Part shown: piece after piece, positions 54,313 through 64,000 of the stretch
Layout: every line of letters starts with the position of its first letter
Position numbering within the stretch: position 1 is the stretch's first letter
Source of the DNA: Brugia malayi
Lineage: Eukaryota; Nematoda; Chromadorea; Rhabditida; Onchocercidae
Reading direction: 5' to 3'
Assembly (NCBI RefSeq): GCF_000002995.4
Contig: NW_025062479.1
Coordinates: 21,758,721-21,822,720 of the forward strand
Length of the DNA stretch: 64,000 nucleotides
Program-made: the position numbers and the translations under genes
The notes under the pieces: model-generated
What the model was told of the DNA's origin: nothing
Database searches by the model: none
Seen by the model: the letters and a program-made list of their open reading frames with translations, nothing else

Positions 54313-55575
54313 AAATGGATTTCACAAGAAAAGGAAAAGCAAAATTTTTGATAATACATTTTTGTGGTCAAATTTCAGCAATTTTTAAAAATTCAAAAAT
54401 TTCAATTCTACATCTCATTTAAAGTATAATTTTCTCTATCGCTCTCTCTTTCTCTTAAAAAAAAAGAAAGTTTTTTTTTTTCTGAAAACAAGTTATAAAT
54501 TTGTTGATTATTCGAACATAGATTTAATTTCACAATGTGAATTTAGAATGTGATTGTATTTATGGGATAATAAATTGAGAATTTCTCCTAGAAAAAATAA
54601 TTTGAATTTTTTCAAATTTATACAATTAATTCTCAGCAAGAAAAAAAAAAAGCTACAAAATTTCTTTTTTTTTTTAGAAACGATAGTCGCGTTTGTATTT
54701 GCGTTGAATGATTTTTGAAATTGAAGTAAAGATGTTTATCATTGTTCTTTTCTTTTCAGGTCAACAAATTTTAAAGAAAATATTCTGCTTTGTTCTCACT
54801 TTTTGGTGCTAACTTCTATCACCTGTAATCTTTCCATCATTTAATTAATGAAACTTTAATGATTTAACTGTATCCTATCGTACAATCAAAATTTATTTGA
54901 CATTTAAATGTATCCAAAACAAAAAACAAAAAAAAAAAGAAAACATTGAAAATTTTCTCTGTTTTTATTACTACATTTTCTCCATTGCTATTTTTATGTT
55001 TTTTTTCATTTTTTTTTTCCTTTCAACACATTACAAAATCCACAAATTATGAAGCCATAAGCCTAGAAAGCCATGAGGCCATAAGTTTAAGTAAAAGCAA
55101 TAGGTAATGTCCCATAAGTATTGCACTATTCTGCGCAAATATTTTTGCATGAAAAACTTGATAAATACATATATTCGTCATTATTAAATAATTGAGCATT
55201 TAATGAATGCCAACAATTGTATCAAACAAGTTTATAACACAATAAAAATGACAGATAATACTATCACTGCTCGTTTTATCTTTTTTTAAACTCAAATTTC
55301 AATTATTGCAGGTTGTTATGGTGTGCAGCATTAATGCTGCATGCATTAATTGCATGCAATATACATTAATTTTGCATGACATAAATTTAGCATTTAGTTA
55401 AAAAAAAAACACAATTTTTTCTTTCTTCAGTGTAATTGTTGTTGAATAGACGGTATTTTTGATTTCCGATGTATTTTTTTAAAAAAAAAGCACAAAATTT
55501 ACAAATTAATCATAATTAGTTGTAAAATAGGATAACAAGAAAATTTTGCTTGTTTATTCATAAATGATAATTATT
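54313..55575. other. Intergenic region between convergent genes
   Basis: Contains the 3' UTRs of glycogenin (+) and the Cys-tail gene (-). Palindromic GCATTAAT-type sequence lies at 55325-55358. No exon is supported. Confidence 0.45.
55325..55358. repeat. Overlapping palindromes
   Basis: GCAGCATTAATGCTGC (55325-55340) is a perfect 16-base palindrome. It overlaps TGCATGCATTAATTGCATGC plus A (55338-55358), palindromic apart from its centre. A further ATTAATTTTGCATGA follows. The segment could form a cruciform or hold homeodomain-type ATTAAT sites. Confidence 0.6.
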
Positions 55576-57149
55576 TCATGAAATGGAACAACAACCACAA
55601 CATCCTTTTCTTCTCTTATATTTCTTCTTTGACCTTGAACCTATTAAAATATTCATTTCAATTATTTGTTTATGATTGCATCTTCTTACTTTCTATGCAA
55701 TTAGAGAAATTCCTATAAACTTAATATGCAAATTAATATTATCTCAATTATGAGAAAGAAAACAAATTAAACGAACTAAATCAAATCAAATATCTCGAAA
55801 GTTTAAAAGGAAAAATTTTTTTTTTTATTTTTGCTTAAAATATTGAAATAGTAATAATTATTTTATAATAATTATTTTACTAGTCTTACAATAATTATTT
55901 CAGTAAAAATAAGCATAAATAATTAACTAGTCAGAATTGAAATAAATTTATAAAAATGAAAAGACAAATAGGTTTGCTACCCGTATCTAATTAATGTGAT
56001 TCACACCTGTGTGATACTAATAATTTTTTTTGACTGTTAAAAATTCAAACGAAAACTTAAAAATTCAAAAAATTGAAAAAAAAAAAACTAAAAAATAAAA
56101 AAACTTAAAAGATAATAAAGATAAAATAGAAAGAAATTAATGCAATAAAAGTAGGAATTGTAAATTCTGCTGAAACGGCAACTATAAATTATTATCATTT
56201 GGTCTCTGTCATCATACTCTAACAACTGATAAGTTTAACACCTGTTCAGGTTACTAGTAACGCTATGATGAAAATATCTTAAACAATTGTCTAATTAATC
56301 TTACGTTTTGATGCTCTGATATCCGTTGGTTTTCTTCCAGCTGATTGATCTAAAAGCTTTGTAATCAACGCTAAATGTTAAAGGGGAGCAGTAAGAAACG
56401 AAAAAAAATTAAGTAAATGAATAAGTAAGTTAGTATTTTAATTTTATGCAAAATGATTTTATAGAATTAAAATTGAGTAATTCCCATTAACCTGAATATC
56501 TTTTGTTTACCTCCGTTGCGGGCAGTATAATTGCTTTTTCTGTTTTCTCGTGCCATTGTTGTGGCCATTTTTCTTCTTTTTGCATCACATTGTTATCTTT
56601 TTTCTGGCTAATTTCTTTCTGAAATTTAATTTAACTCAAAATTTGAAAAAAAAAAAAAAGAAAAAAAGCGCTGATCAGCAGATGTAGCAAGCAAATGAAC
56701 TAACTAACTGTTCAATCAAATTCTACAATTTAAATATCCACAAAATGATAAAAATATAACACAATTTACTAACTTAAAAGTTATTTGTTGTATAAGTAAG
56801 TGTAAGTTAACTTTTCTATAGATAAGCAATACTAAAAGCTTAGGGGAAATTCTCGAGAAGCAATAATAGTATTGCAAAACACTTACTTTACTGCCACTGA
56901 ACGATTTACTTCTAAAAAAAAAAAAAAAAGAAAGCTTGCTTTCAAATTATTTAATGTTAATATATTTCAAATTATAAAAAAAGAGAAAAATTAATGATTG
57001 GTTGATTAGGGCTAATTTTAAATTGATAATAAGCAGAAATAGTTATACTCTGAAATAATAATATCATCGTATCCTTTATTTTTTGTGACATTTAATGTTT
57101 TTGTTGCAGCTTCAATTCGAGCTATTGCTTCGATATCCATATTTACCAT
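55576..57149 (-). CDS. Small protein with basic, cysteine-cluster C-terminus
   Basis: Five exons read high to low: 57149-57049, 56911-56887, 56618-56492, 56370-56305 and 55640-55576. They close in phase to 127 residues. The ATG (MVNMDIEAIARIEAATKTLN) follows an acceptor TTTTCAG at 57160 by ten bases, which suggests trans-splicing. The middle is hydrophilic and charged (KEISQKKDNNVMQKEEKWPQ). The end runs through a Lys/Arg-rich stretch, SKRSRSKKKYKRRKG, into CCGCCSIS. A polybasic stretch next to clustered cysteines is typical of S-acylated peripheral membrane proteins; this is inference. No domain is recognised. In the last two exons another frame is also open via a different acceptor (TTTTAG before ATCAATCAG), giving INQLEENQRISEHQN and then a Val-rich end. 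I prefer the Cys-tail frame because the upstream donor CAG|GTTAAT gives the right phase. Confidence 0.6.
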
Positions 57150-59858
57150 TTGCTGATTTCTGAAAATTTTAAATTTTACCAAAAAAAAAATTTGATAAAA
57201 TTTTAAAGATGCAAAAATTAAGTTTATAATTTTTTTTTTTTTGATTAGAAAATCTATTATTTCATACCTACTGTTACAGATGATAAATTTTTATGATTAT
57301 AATTTAAAGAGTATTGCAATTCTCAAAATTAAAAAATCAAATCTTCAAATTTTTTGTTTTGTTTTTTTTTTTGCTTAAAAATTCTTTCTACAAATTTAGT
57401 CAAATAATTGATATAGTAGCATCAGATGATAATTTTTCATCATCAAACTTTTTGTAAATCAGAAAATTCATTTTATTATTTTTATCTTAAAATTTGTTTA
57501 ATACTTTTTTGCCATGTGAATGTTCTTTTGTAATTCTATTGTTATCGAGAGGACATTTATCATATCAGATAAGAGTTTTAACATGCTCTATTTATTTGAA
57601 ATATTTTTAATTTGCACTGAAAAGCTTGACATTTAGCAAAATTAATTATCTAACTACCAACTCCGCTCTTGCGGCATTTATTGATGTCATTGTTTAAGCT
57701 AAACTGACAAAGACTTGTAGGAAAGCGCCTAACGTTCACACTGACACTATTAAATAATGATTATTTGTTGAACATTTGATGAATTTATTTATATTTATTG
57801 AATTCATTTACATTTATTTATTTAATGCGCTAAATGCTAATTTTTATTAAAATAAAATTTATTTGAATTATTATTTAATGATTTTAGATATGCATTAATG
57901 CCAATGAATCTGTTATTCAAAATTAAACTTTTTGTTTCCACTTTTTGCATTAAAGTATTTAATTTAATGTTGGAATTACTGAAAGTTTATTATTATTATT
58001 TCTTCTTTATTACTAATATTATCTTTTCTTATCAGTGCTATTGATACGAGACTTTTCATCTATTCTCATATTGTAAGAATAAATTTTTTTATAGTCTATG
58101 AAAAATTTTTTCTTCATAGCCTAGAAGTGTAATTAAATAATGTTTTTAAATTTTTTTTTTTTAAAAAAAAAAACCTTAAAAGTTTAAAGTGTAATGTTGT
58201 TCATACTACTAATTTGATAATAAAAATAAAACAAAACTAATTGATAGAAAGTTATTTCCTCTTTTCATAACTCGTAAATATTCAAAAAATAAATATATTA
58301 ATCAGTAAAATTTGTATCTTTCATTTTTATATTTTAAATTGATAATTTCTGCAATAAACTTTTGTTAACATTTGACCAACAAAGAAACTAATCATTTTGT
58401 CATAAAAAAAGTAATCATTTTTTTACATTAATATGCAATTTTTATCTTTTTTATCTCTTCCATTTTCATCCGATAACTTTAAACGAATAAAATATTTACT
58501 ATTTATCTTCTTTCTTAATAGCTATTACTTTAATCTCTTTTTAATTATTTATCTCTTTTAATCATTTCCTAAGCTAATTATTTTGAATGACATATGGAAA
58601 TGATTTAAATGAAAATGAAATGATTTGAATGAAATAAAATGAAACATTAATAGTTTTATAGTAATGCCTTGCAATGAATATTGACATCTGTCAGAGGAGA
58701 TCAAAGAGAGAGAGAGGAGAGAGAGAAGCAAAGAGAGAGAGAAGATATTTCTTCAATGTTTTAACTTTTCTGAGTTGAATCGATTATATTTCACAGGATT
58801 TTCTTTTATAGGTCGCTTGTACAATCAGTCCACTGACCATTGATCTTCTTGTGGACACAGAGAAAGAAACCTTTATCATAAGATACTAAAATATAAAATG
58901 AAATTTAATGATAATAACTATCATTCGAATCATTTTATCAACCATCTAATCAAATTTTTATTGATTTTTTAATTTAAATAAAACAGAATGAATGGAATAA
59001 AAAATTAGACGAAATGAAAATGTCCACTTCGTTAATTATATTATATAAACAATTGAATATGATAATTATTTACAGTGAAAATTGTACAGGACAATAGCGC
59101 TCATGATATTTATTTCATTACATTTTTCATTTTTAAAATAGATAAATAATGCAAAAATTTTCATCATACCACAAAAATTATTTAGTTGTGTCATATTCCT
59201 TTTTTGTTATACGTAAACAAAGAATTCGTTCATCTAGGAAAATTAAAAGTGCGCCTCAGATAAAATCATTGGCGCAGTTTGATTTTTAACGATAAGAGAT
59301 GTGACAATTCATTCATAATAAAAAAAAATGGAAAAAAAAAATGAAGCAAAATATGCTGTACATCTGATTATTCTTTTTTTTTAATATTTAATAATCATCG
59401 AGAAACATAGTCAAATGCGCCATTCTAATTTAAAACACACTTAACTATCTTTCCCTCTTCTTTTGAGATTTATTTATAAATGTTTTATTAAACTGAGCAA
59501 TGAAAATATTAGTTGAATAATTTTGTGAATAATAATGAATGTTTATTTGTAGAAATGGGCGGTATATTCTCTTACATCTATAAAAGGAATTTGTCACCAG
59601 TTCATTCTAATCAATAAGTTTAGTCATCTCCTGTGGACGGCTATTCCGGTTTCCTCCAGTTACGAATTAGCTTTTGAAGAATGTTTTTTTTTTTTTCATA
59701 TTTAACCTCAAAAATTTTGACTTCAAACTTTGATTTGTTTCCTTTGCCATCTCAGCTGATTTTTAGAGAAGAAATAGCAGAGGAAGAAAAGGAGACAATT
59801 GAGTGAGTGACAAATACTGTTCTTTCTGTGATCGGTCAAATTCCGAGGGAAACAGTAC
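57150..59858. other. Intergenic region between divergent genes
   Basis: AT-rich, with homopolymers at 57229 and 58150 and a GA repeat at about 58705-58742. An element with CTGTGGACGGCTATTCCGG lies at 59630-59650, close upstream of the next gene. No exon is supported. A second ATG frame from 59803 overlaps the next gene but is out of phase with its exons. Confidence 0.45.
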
Positions 59859-62476
59859 ATGTCTGTACAACCTCAAATACGGGCGGGGCCTATTACCGAT
59901 GTTACCGCATCAGCAACCTTTCAAACTCTACGGTTCATTGGTAAGCGGCAGTTGCTACCGATCATGGAGCTGCAGCGCAGTTTGTTACTTATTGATGCTG
60001 CTGTATCTCTCTTTATTGGTTTCCTATTATTTTTTACACCTTCTCTCATCGGTTATTTTATTTTTGTAAGTTTTTTTTTTTTCCTTCTAATTAATCATAA
60101 ATGAATTTTTTTAAATTCAACTTCAATTTATTGTCCTAAATTTTAGGAATAATAGATATTACTCACTTCCTATAAGTGTAAACACGTCATACGTGTAATA
60201 TTGACGTCATCGATTCAATGAATTATTTGCCTTTGTCCTTCAAAATTAATCAAACTTAGAAATTCTAATGATTTGCAATTTTTAATTCTCAGGAATCACT
60301 CCATGTTATAATTGCTTCAACTATTTAGTTAAATGTTCATAATTATTGACCATTTTAAAATTTTAAAAAGCTTCAAGAATTCTGGCAATCTTCTCTCCTG
60401 AATTACTTGCATTAGGATTGAAGAAAAATGTTGATTTAAAAATTATTAATTTAAATTATTTGAAAAATTCCAGGTACAAGAAACAGATGGCGTCCATTGG
60501 CATTTGCTTAGATGTATCGGTTGTCAACATATTGGTGCTGGTTTTCTAATATACAAATTGAGAAATTCTTCAGTGGATGTACTATCTGCTTGTCATATTG
60601 TTCGAATTTTGGTACCATTTTTAATTCATCCATTAATAATTCATCTTCTATTGAAATATTTTGTAAACAAATTAACGAGAGCTACTGAGGTGTGATGAAC
60701 AATTTCCTCGAGAAATTTTCTCGAGGAAAATGCACTTATTTGCATGATTTTTTTTTTACAAAAAGAATTAATTCATTAAAAAAAATTGTAATACATACAA
60801 TTTTAATATTAAATCTTTTGAATAAAAAAGAAAAAATTTTTTACAATAGAAATTTTTACTTCTTATATTAGATTTTTGTTTTTGAAAAATTATGAGTTCA
60901 TTAAATTTTATAGCAGATAAATAAATTGTGATAAAATTATTTTTAGGAATTAATATCAGTACTTCTAGTCCTGGTACATTGTTCAGCAGAAACACCAAAT
61001 TTAATTCATCCTAATGTGAGTAGTTTAAATTTTTATTAAATTTAATAATGAAATAGATGATGGAATGCCAGAGAGAAAATACATTTGGAAATTGAAGTAT
61101 TATTTAAAATGATATTCAATGGATTTGAAATTTCTGACTTTTTCTCTTAATTTAGATGCTTTAAATTTATGATAACAGTTCTAACATTTGGATATTTTTT
61201 CTTTTTTTTTTTTTTCATTTCGTATAATTTCTTATTTTTCAGTATCTGAAAATCGCCAAATATTGGTGCTACTGTTGGTTAGCAATGAATTTTTGCCTAC
61301 AAACAGCTCATCGATGGTCACTCGGAGAAACGGTCATTACGAATGTTATGGAAAATATTCTTTTCCAGATGGATAGTCTTGTATGTGTAATTATTGGTGT
61401 TGCATGGCTTGCATTTCCGGAATGGTTATTACACCGTCAGGTATCAGATTTACTTTCAAGCTAAATTACGTACGAATCTTTTTGACAAATTTTCCGGATG
61501 AAAGATTTATTTCATGTTCAATTGCATTTTACCTATTTTAATCAGATAATTTTTCTCCATCAATACTTTCCTTCTTTTTTTTTTTTTTGCTATGATTATT
61601 CAAATTTTTAAAAACACCTTTAAAATATTTTGTTTTCTAATCAACATAAATTAGTATTCATAAAAGATTGATTAATTTATTGTTATAAATGCTATTTGAG
61701 GACCTTTTCCACTTCCTCTTTAATTAATCTAATTTTTTCAAAATTAGATTTAAATTGAATTTTAGTAAAAAAAACTTTAAAAATACTCTCAGGTTCGTAT
61801 ACATTTGGGTGTATCACATGAATTTTGTGCTAGACTTATGGGTACTGACTTTTTGACCTCTTCTGTGATCAGTAGCCATGCTTTACATTGGAAAAAGCCG
61901 ACAGATCGTTTAATTGCTATCGATTGTCGATCTTTGGTATAATTTCAAATTATATTATTCATTATTTAATTACTATTCTTATGTTAATCAATGGTTATCT
62001 GTTAAGTTAATCAATAACAATCATTTTTAAAATATTGCATTTGCGCTAATTCAATGTTTTTTTTTTTTCTTTTTAGAAAGAATTTAGCTCGAAAATTTCA
62101 GAAATCTCTTAATATTTCGTTGACAATTTAAAAGAAATAATAGTTCAAAGGCTGCAAAAAAAAAAAAAAAAAAAAATAAAACAGAAATATTTGCAAATCA
62201 TTAATTCTTTAATTTAAGTATAAAAAAATAATTATTATAAGAATATTTAATTAATTATGAAAAAAAAAATTCTTTTTTTTAATTTTTTATTTACAGATTT
62301 GTACATTAACTTTGGCTGCACAAGTATGGTCTCAGTATGCTTATTCGGATCATTGGAATGTAAGTCATTGGGTTGGCATATCATTGATCTCATCTTGGAC
62401 AATTACTGCCCTGTTATTAAGATATCATTCAGCAGCGCAAATAAAACAAACAGAAGAAAAAATGAAACAGCATTGA
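59859..62476 (+). CDS. Polytopic membrane protein of unknown function
   Basis: Six exons, all phase 0: 59859-60065, 60474-60689, 60947-61015, 61243-61440, 61793-61936 and 62297-62476, giving 337 residues. Hydrophobic segments include SLFIGFLLFFTPSLIGYFIF, CIGCQHIGAGFLIY, IVRILVPFLIHPLIIHLLL, ELISVLLVLVH, CYCWLAMNFCLQTA, VCVIIGVAWLAFPEWLL and VGISLISSWTITALLLRY, so six to eight membrane spans are likely. Soluble ends are short, and the C-terminus is charged (AAQIKQTEEKMKQH). No transporter, receptor or enzyme signature is visible, and I do not recognise the family. The start MSVQPQIRAG is the first ATG in the frame that continues into exon 2; an upstream ATG at 59803 is in another frame. Every intron at phase 0 supports the model. 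Confidence 0.8.
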
Positions 62477-62891
62477 TCTATTGATTGATTGATCTAGATT
62501 GAAAACGGTGCAGTTCAGATCAAATGGCTAATATTATCATTCATATAATAATAACTCTGCTCAGATTATATTTTCCACTGGAAACAGTGAAATTCTCATA
62601 GTATTGAATATCGGATTTTTTTCTTGTTTTGAATTAATTTTTATTTTTAATGTTAATTCAAAATTAGAGGAGAATTTTTAAATTTAATATTTTTCTTCTA
62701 CTGTTACTATAGCAATCGTTGTGCAATTATTCACTGTTTTATAATTTGATGAAAAGTTTCAACTGGAAATGCAACTTTTTTCTTTCTTTTTGCTTTCATT
62801 ATATGATATATTCAAATTTCCATTGTCTAATATAAAATATTACTTTCAGAGGAAAATTTTATTTGTTTACAGATTTAGCGGTTGGCGGTGA
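62477..62891. other. Intergenic region between two plus-strand genes
   Basis: 415 bases of AT-rich DNA, probably 3' UTR followed by a short promoter. TTGTTTACAG ends at 62874, 17 bases before the kinase start codon, and is a good acceptor for spliced-leader addition. The short spacing leaves open an operon-like arrangement with the upstream gene. Confidence 0.45.
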
Positions 62892-63840
62892 ATGGGTAAA
62901 GAAGATTTGCAAAAAGTTAAGCTTAAAATTGGTAGTGTGGTAAAAAATCAGTGGCAGGTGCATGTTATAAATTACTTATAACTGTTAATGTCACATTCTT
63001 AAGAATATCTGTTGACAAAAATATTCTTCGTTGAAAGTTGATTTAACCATAAACATTTGACTGCAACTATTTTTGAAGTAATTTATATTATTTTGAAAAT
63101 TTGTTTTGGTTTAGAATATTTTGTATAAAACAGAAATAAATTAACTTAATTTCAACACTGATCAGAAATGATATTGGCTACTATTAAAATATTTTTTAGT
63201 TCATTTTTGAAATATGAAACTTTGAAATTTAAAAAAAAAAAAAGTTTTTTTAATATGCACACAACATCGTTTCCTCCCAATATTATGCTACAGATATTAC
63301 GCCGAATCGGACAAGGTGGTTATGGCCTAGTTTTTCAAGTAGTTAATATGCAAAATCCAGTTCAAATGGCAGCCATGAAAACGGAACCGGTTGGAATGCT
63401 TAACGATGATCAGATTTTGAAAATGGAAGTACATGTTTTGAAAAAGTTAGACAAATCAAAGCATGCATGCAAAATTTATGCGGCTGGAAAGGTGATAATG
63501 ATAAATCAAATAATCCTTTGAAAGCTTTTTTTTTTTTTTTTTTTAAAAATTATCTCAATGAATTTTTAATTTAAATTTATGACTTACATTTTTCGTTTCT
63601 ATTATAAAAACTAATAAACAATAAATACTGAATCAGATCAATTAATTTTAATCAGACAAACAGAAAATTATTTTTAAAAATAAATAAAATGGAAAATAAA
63701 CACAAAAATAATTAAACTGAATTCAAATTTTTAATGCAAAAAAAAAAAAAATGATATTTTAGGGTGACAATTATTATTTTTTAATAATGACTTTACTATC
63801 AAAATCATTATGTGAATTACGAAAGCATTGTCCAAATCAG
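62892..63840 (+). CDS. TTBK-like (casein kinase 1 group) protein kinase, 5' part
   Basis: Three phase-0 exons, 62892-62957, 63294-63491 and 63763-63840, encode the first 114 residues; the gene runs off the window with a donor at 63841. The kinase N-lobe is clear. The glycine-rich loop is ILRRIGQGGYGLVFQVVNMQ, the ATP-anchoring lysine is in AAMKTE, and the alpha-C glutamate is in KMEVHVLKKL. The beta-4/5 strands and hinge are GDNYYFLIMTLLSKSLCELR. The motif KNQWQ just before the loop and MKTEP are features of the tau-tubulin-kinase-like branch, which is greatly expanded in nematodes and often sperm-enriched. That assignment is from family memory; other CK1-group kinases remain possible. The catalytic HRD and DFG are outside the window. 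Confidence 0.85.
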
Positions 63841-64000
63841 GTTTTTTTTTTTTTTTTTTTTCTTATAGCACCTTTAGCATAGTTATTTAAATTATTATAA
63901 CAAAATTAAGTGAATATAAAAAATAACTTTCGCAAAATTAAAAAATTTTACCTTGGAAAATTATTCAAATTTCTCAAATTAATCAAAAACAATTTAATGT
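63841..64000 (+). other. Intron of the kinase gene, to window edge
   Basis: It begins with GTTTTTTTTT after CAAATCAG and continues as AT-rich sequence to the edge. No further exon is visible. Confidence 0.6.

Noticed and set aside
59803..60069. 88-codon frame starting upstream of the polytopic gene
   Set aside because: It does not continue in phase into 60474; the MSVQ frame does.

Overview
The window is eukaryotic nuclear DNA, very AT-rich, with many short introns (GT..AG, T-rich acceptors ending in TTTCAG or similar), long A and T homopolymers, widely spaced genes on both strands and compact proteins. The best-matching families are nematode: a LIN-25/MED24 Mediator subunit, two OTX-class homeobox genes of the CEH-36/CEH-37 type, a glycogenin and a tau-tubulin-kinase-like kinase. 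The base composition, gene density and two Trp-rich secreted proteins suggest a filarial or other spirurid parasite, but the species cannot be named from sequence alone. No bacterial operon, CRISPR array, rRNA or convincing tRNA was seen.

Layout: 1-6341 gene-free; 6342-8394 (+) first OTX/K50 homeobox gene; 10454-10620 (+) complete U1 snRNA with an unusual base in its 5' splice-site-recognition sequence; 11216-17596 (-) lin-25/MED24, about 22 exons; 17983-18144 a 42-bp tandem repeat; 22484-22583 a motif-rich element upstream of the second OTX homeobox gene (23032-24747, +); 28301-28659 a TATA box followed by a possible tiny secreted-peptide gene; 30675-31972 (-) a MIA40/CHCHD4-like gene with a CHC instead of a CPC redox motif and two candidate first exons; 33114-34501 (+) EGF-like single-pass membrane protein; 35603-36693 and 37712-38964 (-) two neighbouring Trp-rich secreted proteins, each with a TATATAAA box close to the start codon; 41801-42820 (+) four-span membrane protein; 44270-45345 a decayed BEL/Pao retrotransposon 3' end (-); 47589-47849 a (GT)~130 microsatellite; 50325-54312 (+) glycogenin with two in-frame alternative donors; 55576-57149 (-) small protein with a basic, cysteine-cluster tail; 59859-62476 (+) polytopic membrane protein; 62892 to the edge (+) 5' part of a TTBK-like kinase.

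The genes do not form one pathway. The main structural theme is two linked OTX-class genes in the same orientation with lin-25 on the opposite strand and a U1 snRNA between them. Exon models were built by hand from splice signals, reading phase and remembered family sequences. Phases close exactly for every gene except a short stretch near the 3' end of lin-25 (11758-12082) and the 3' end of its exon 11. No search was run.
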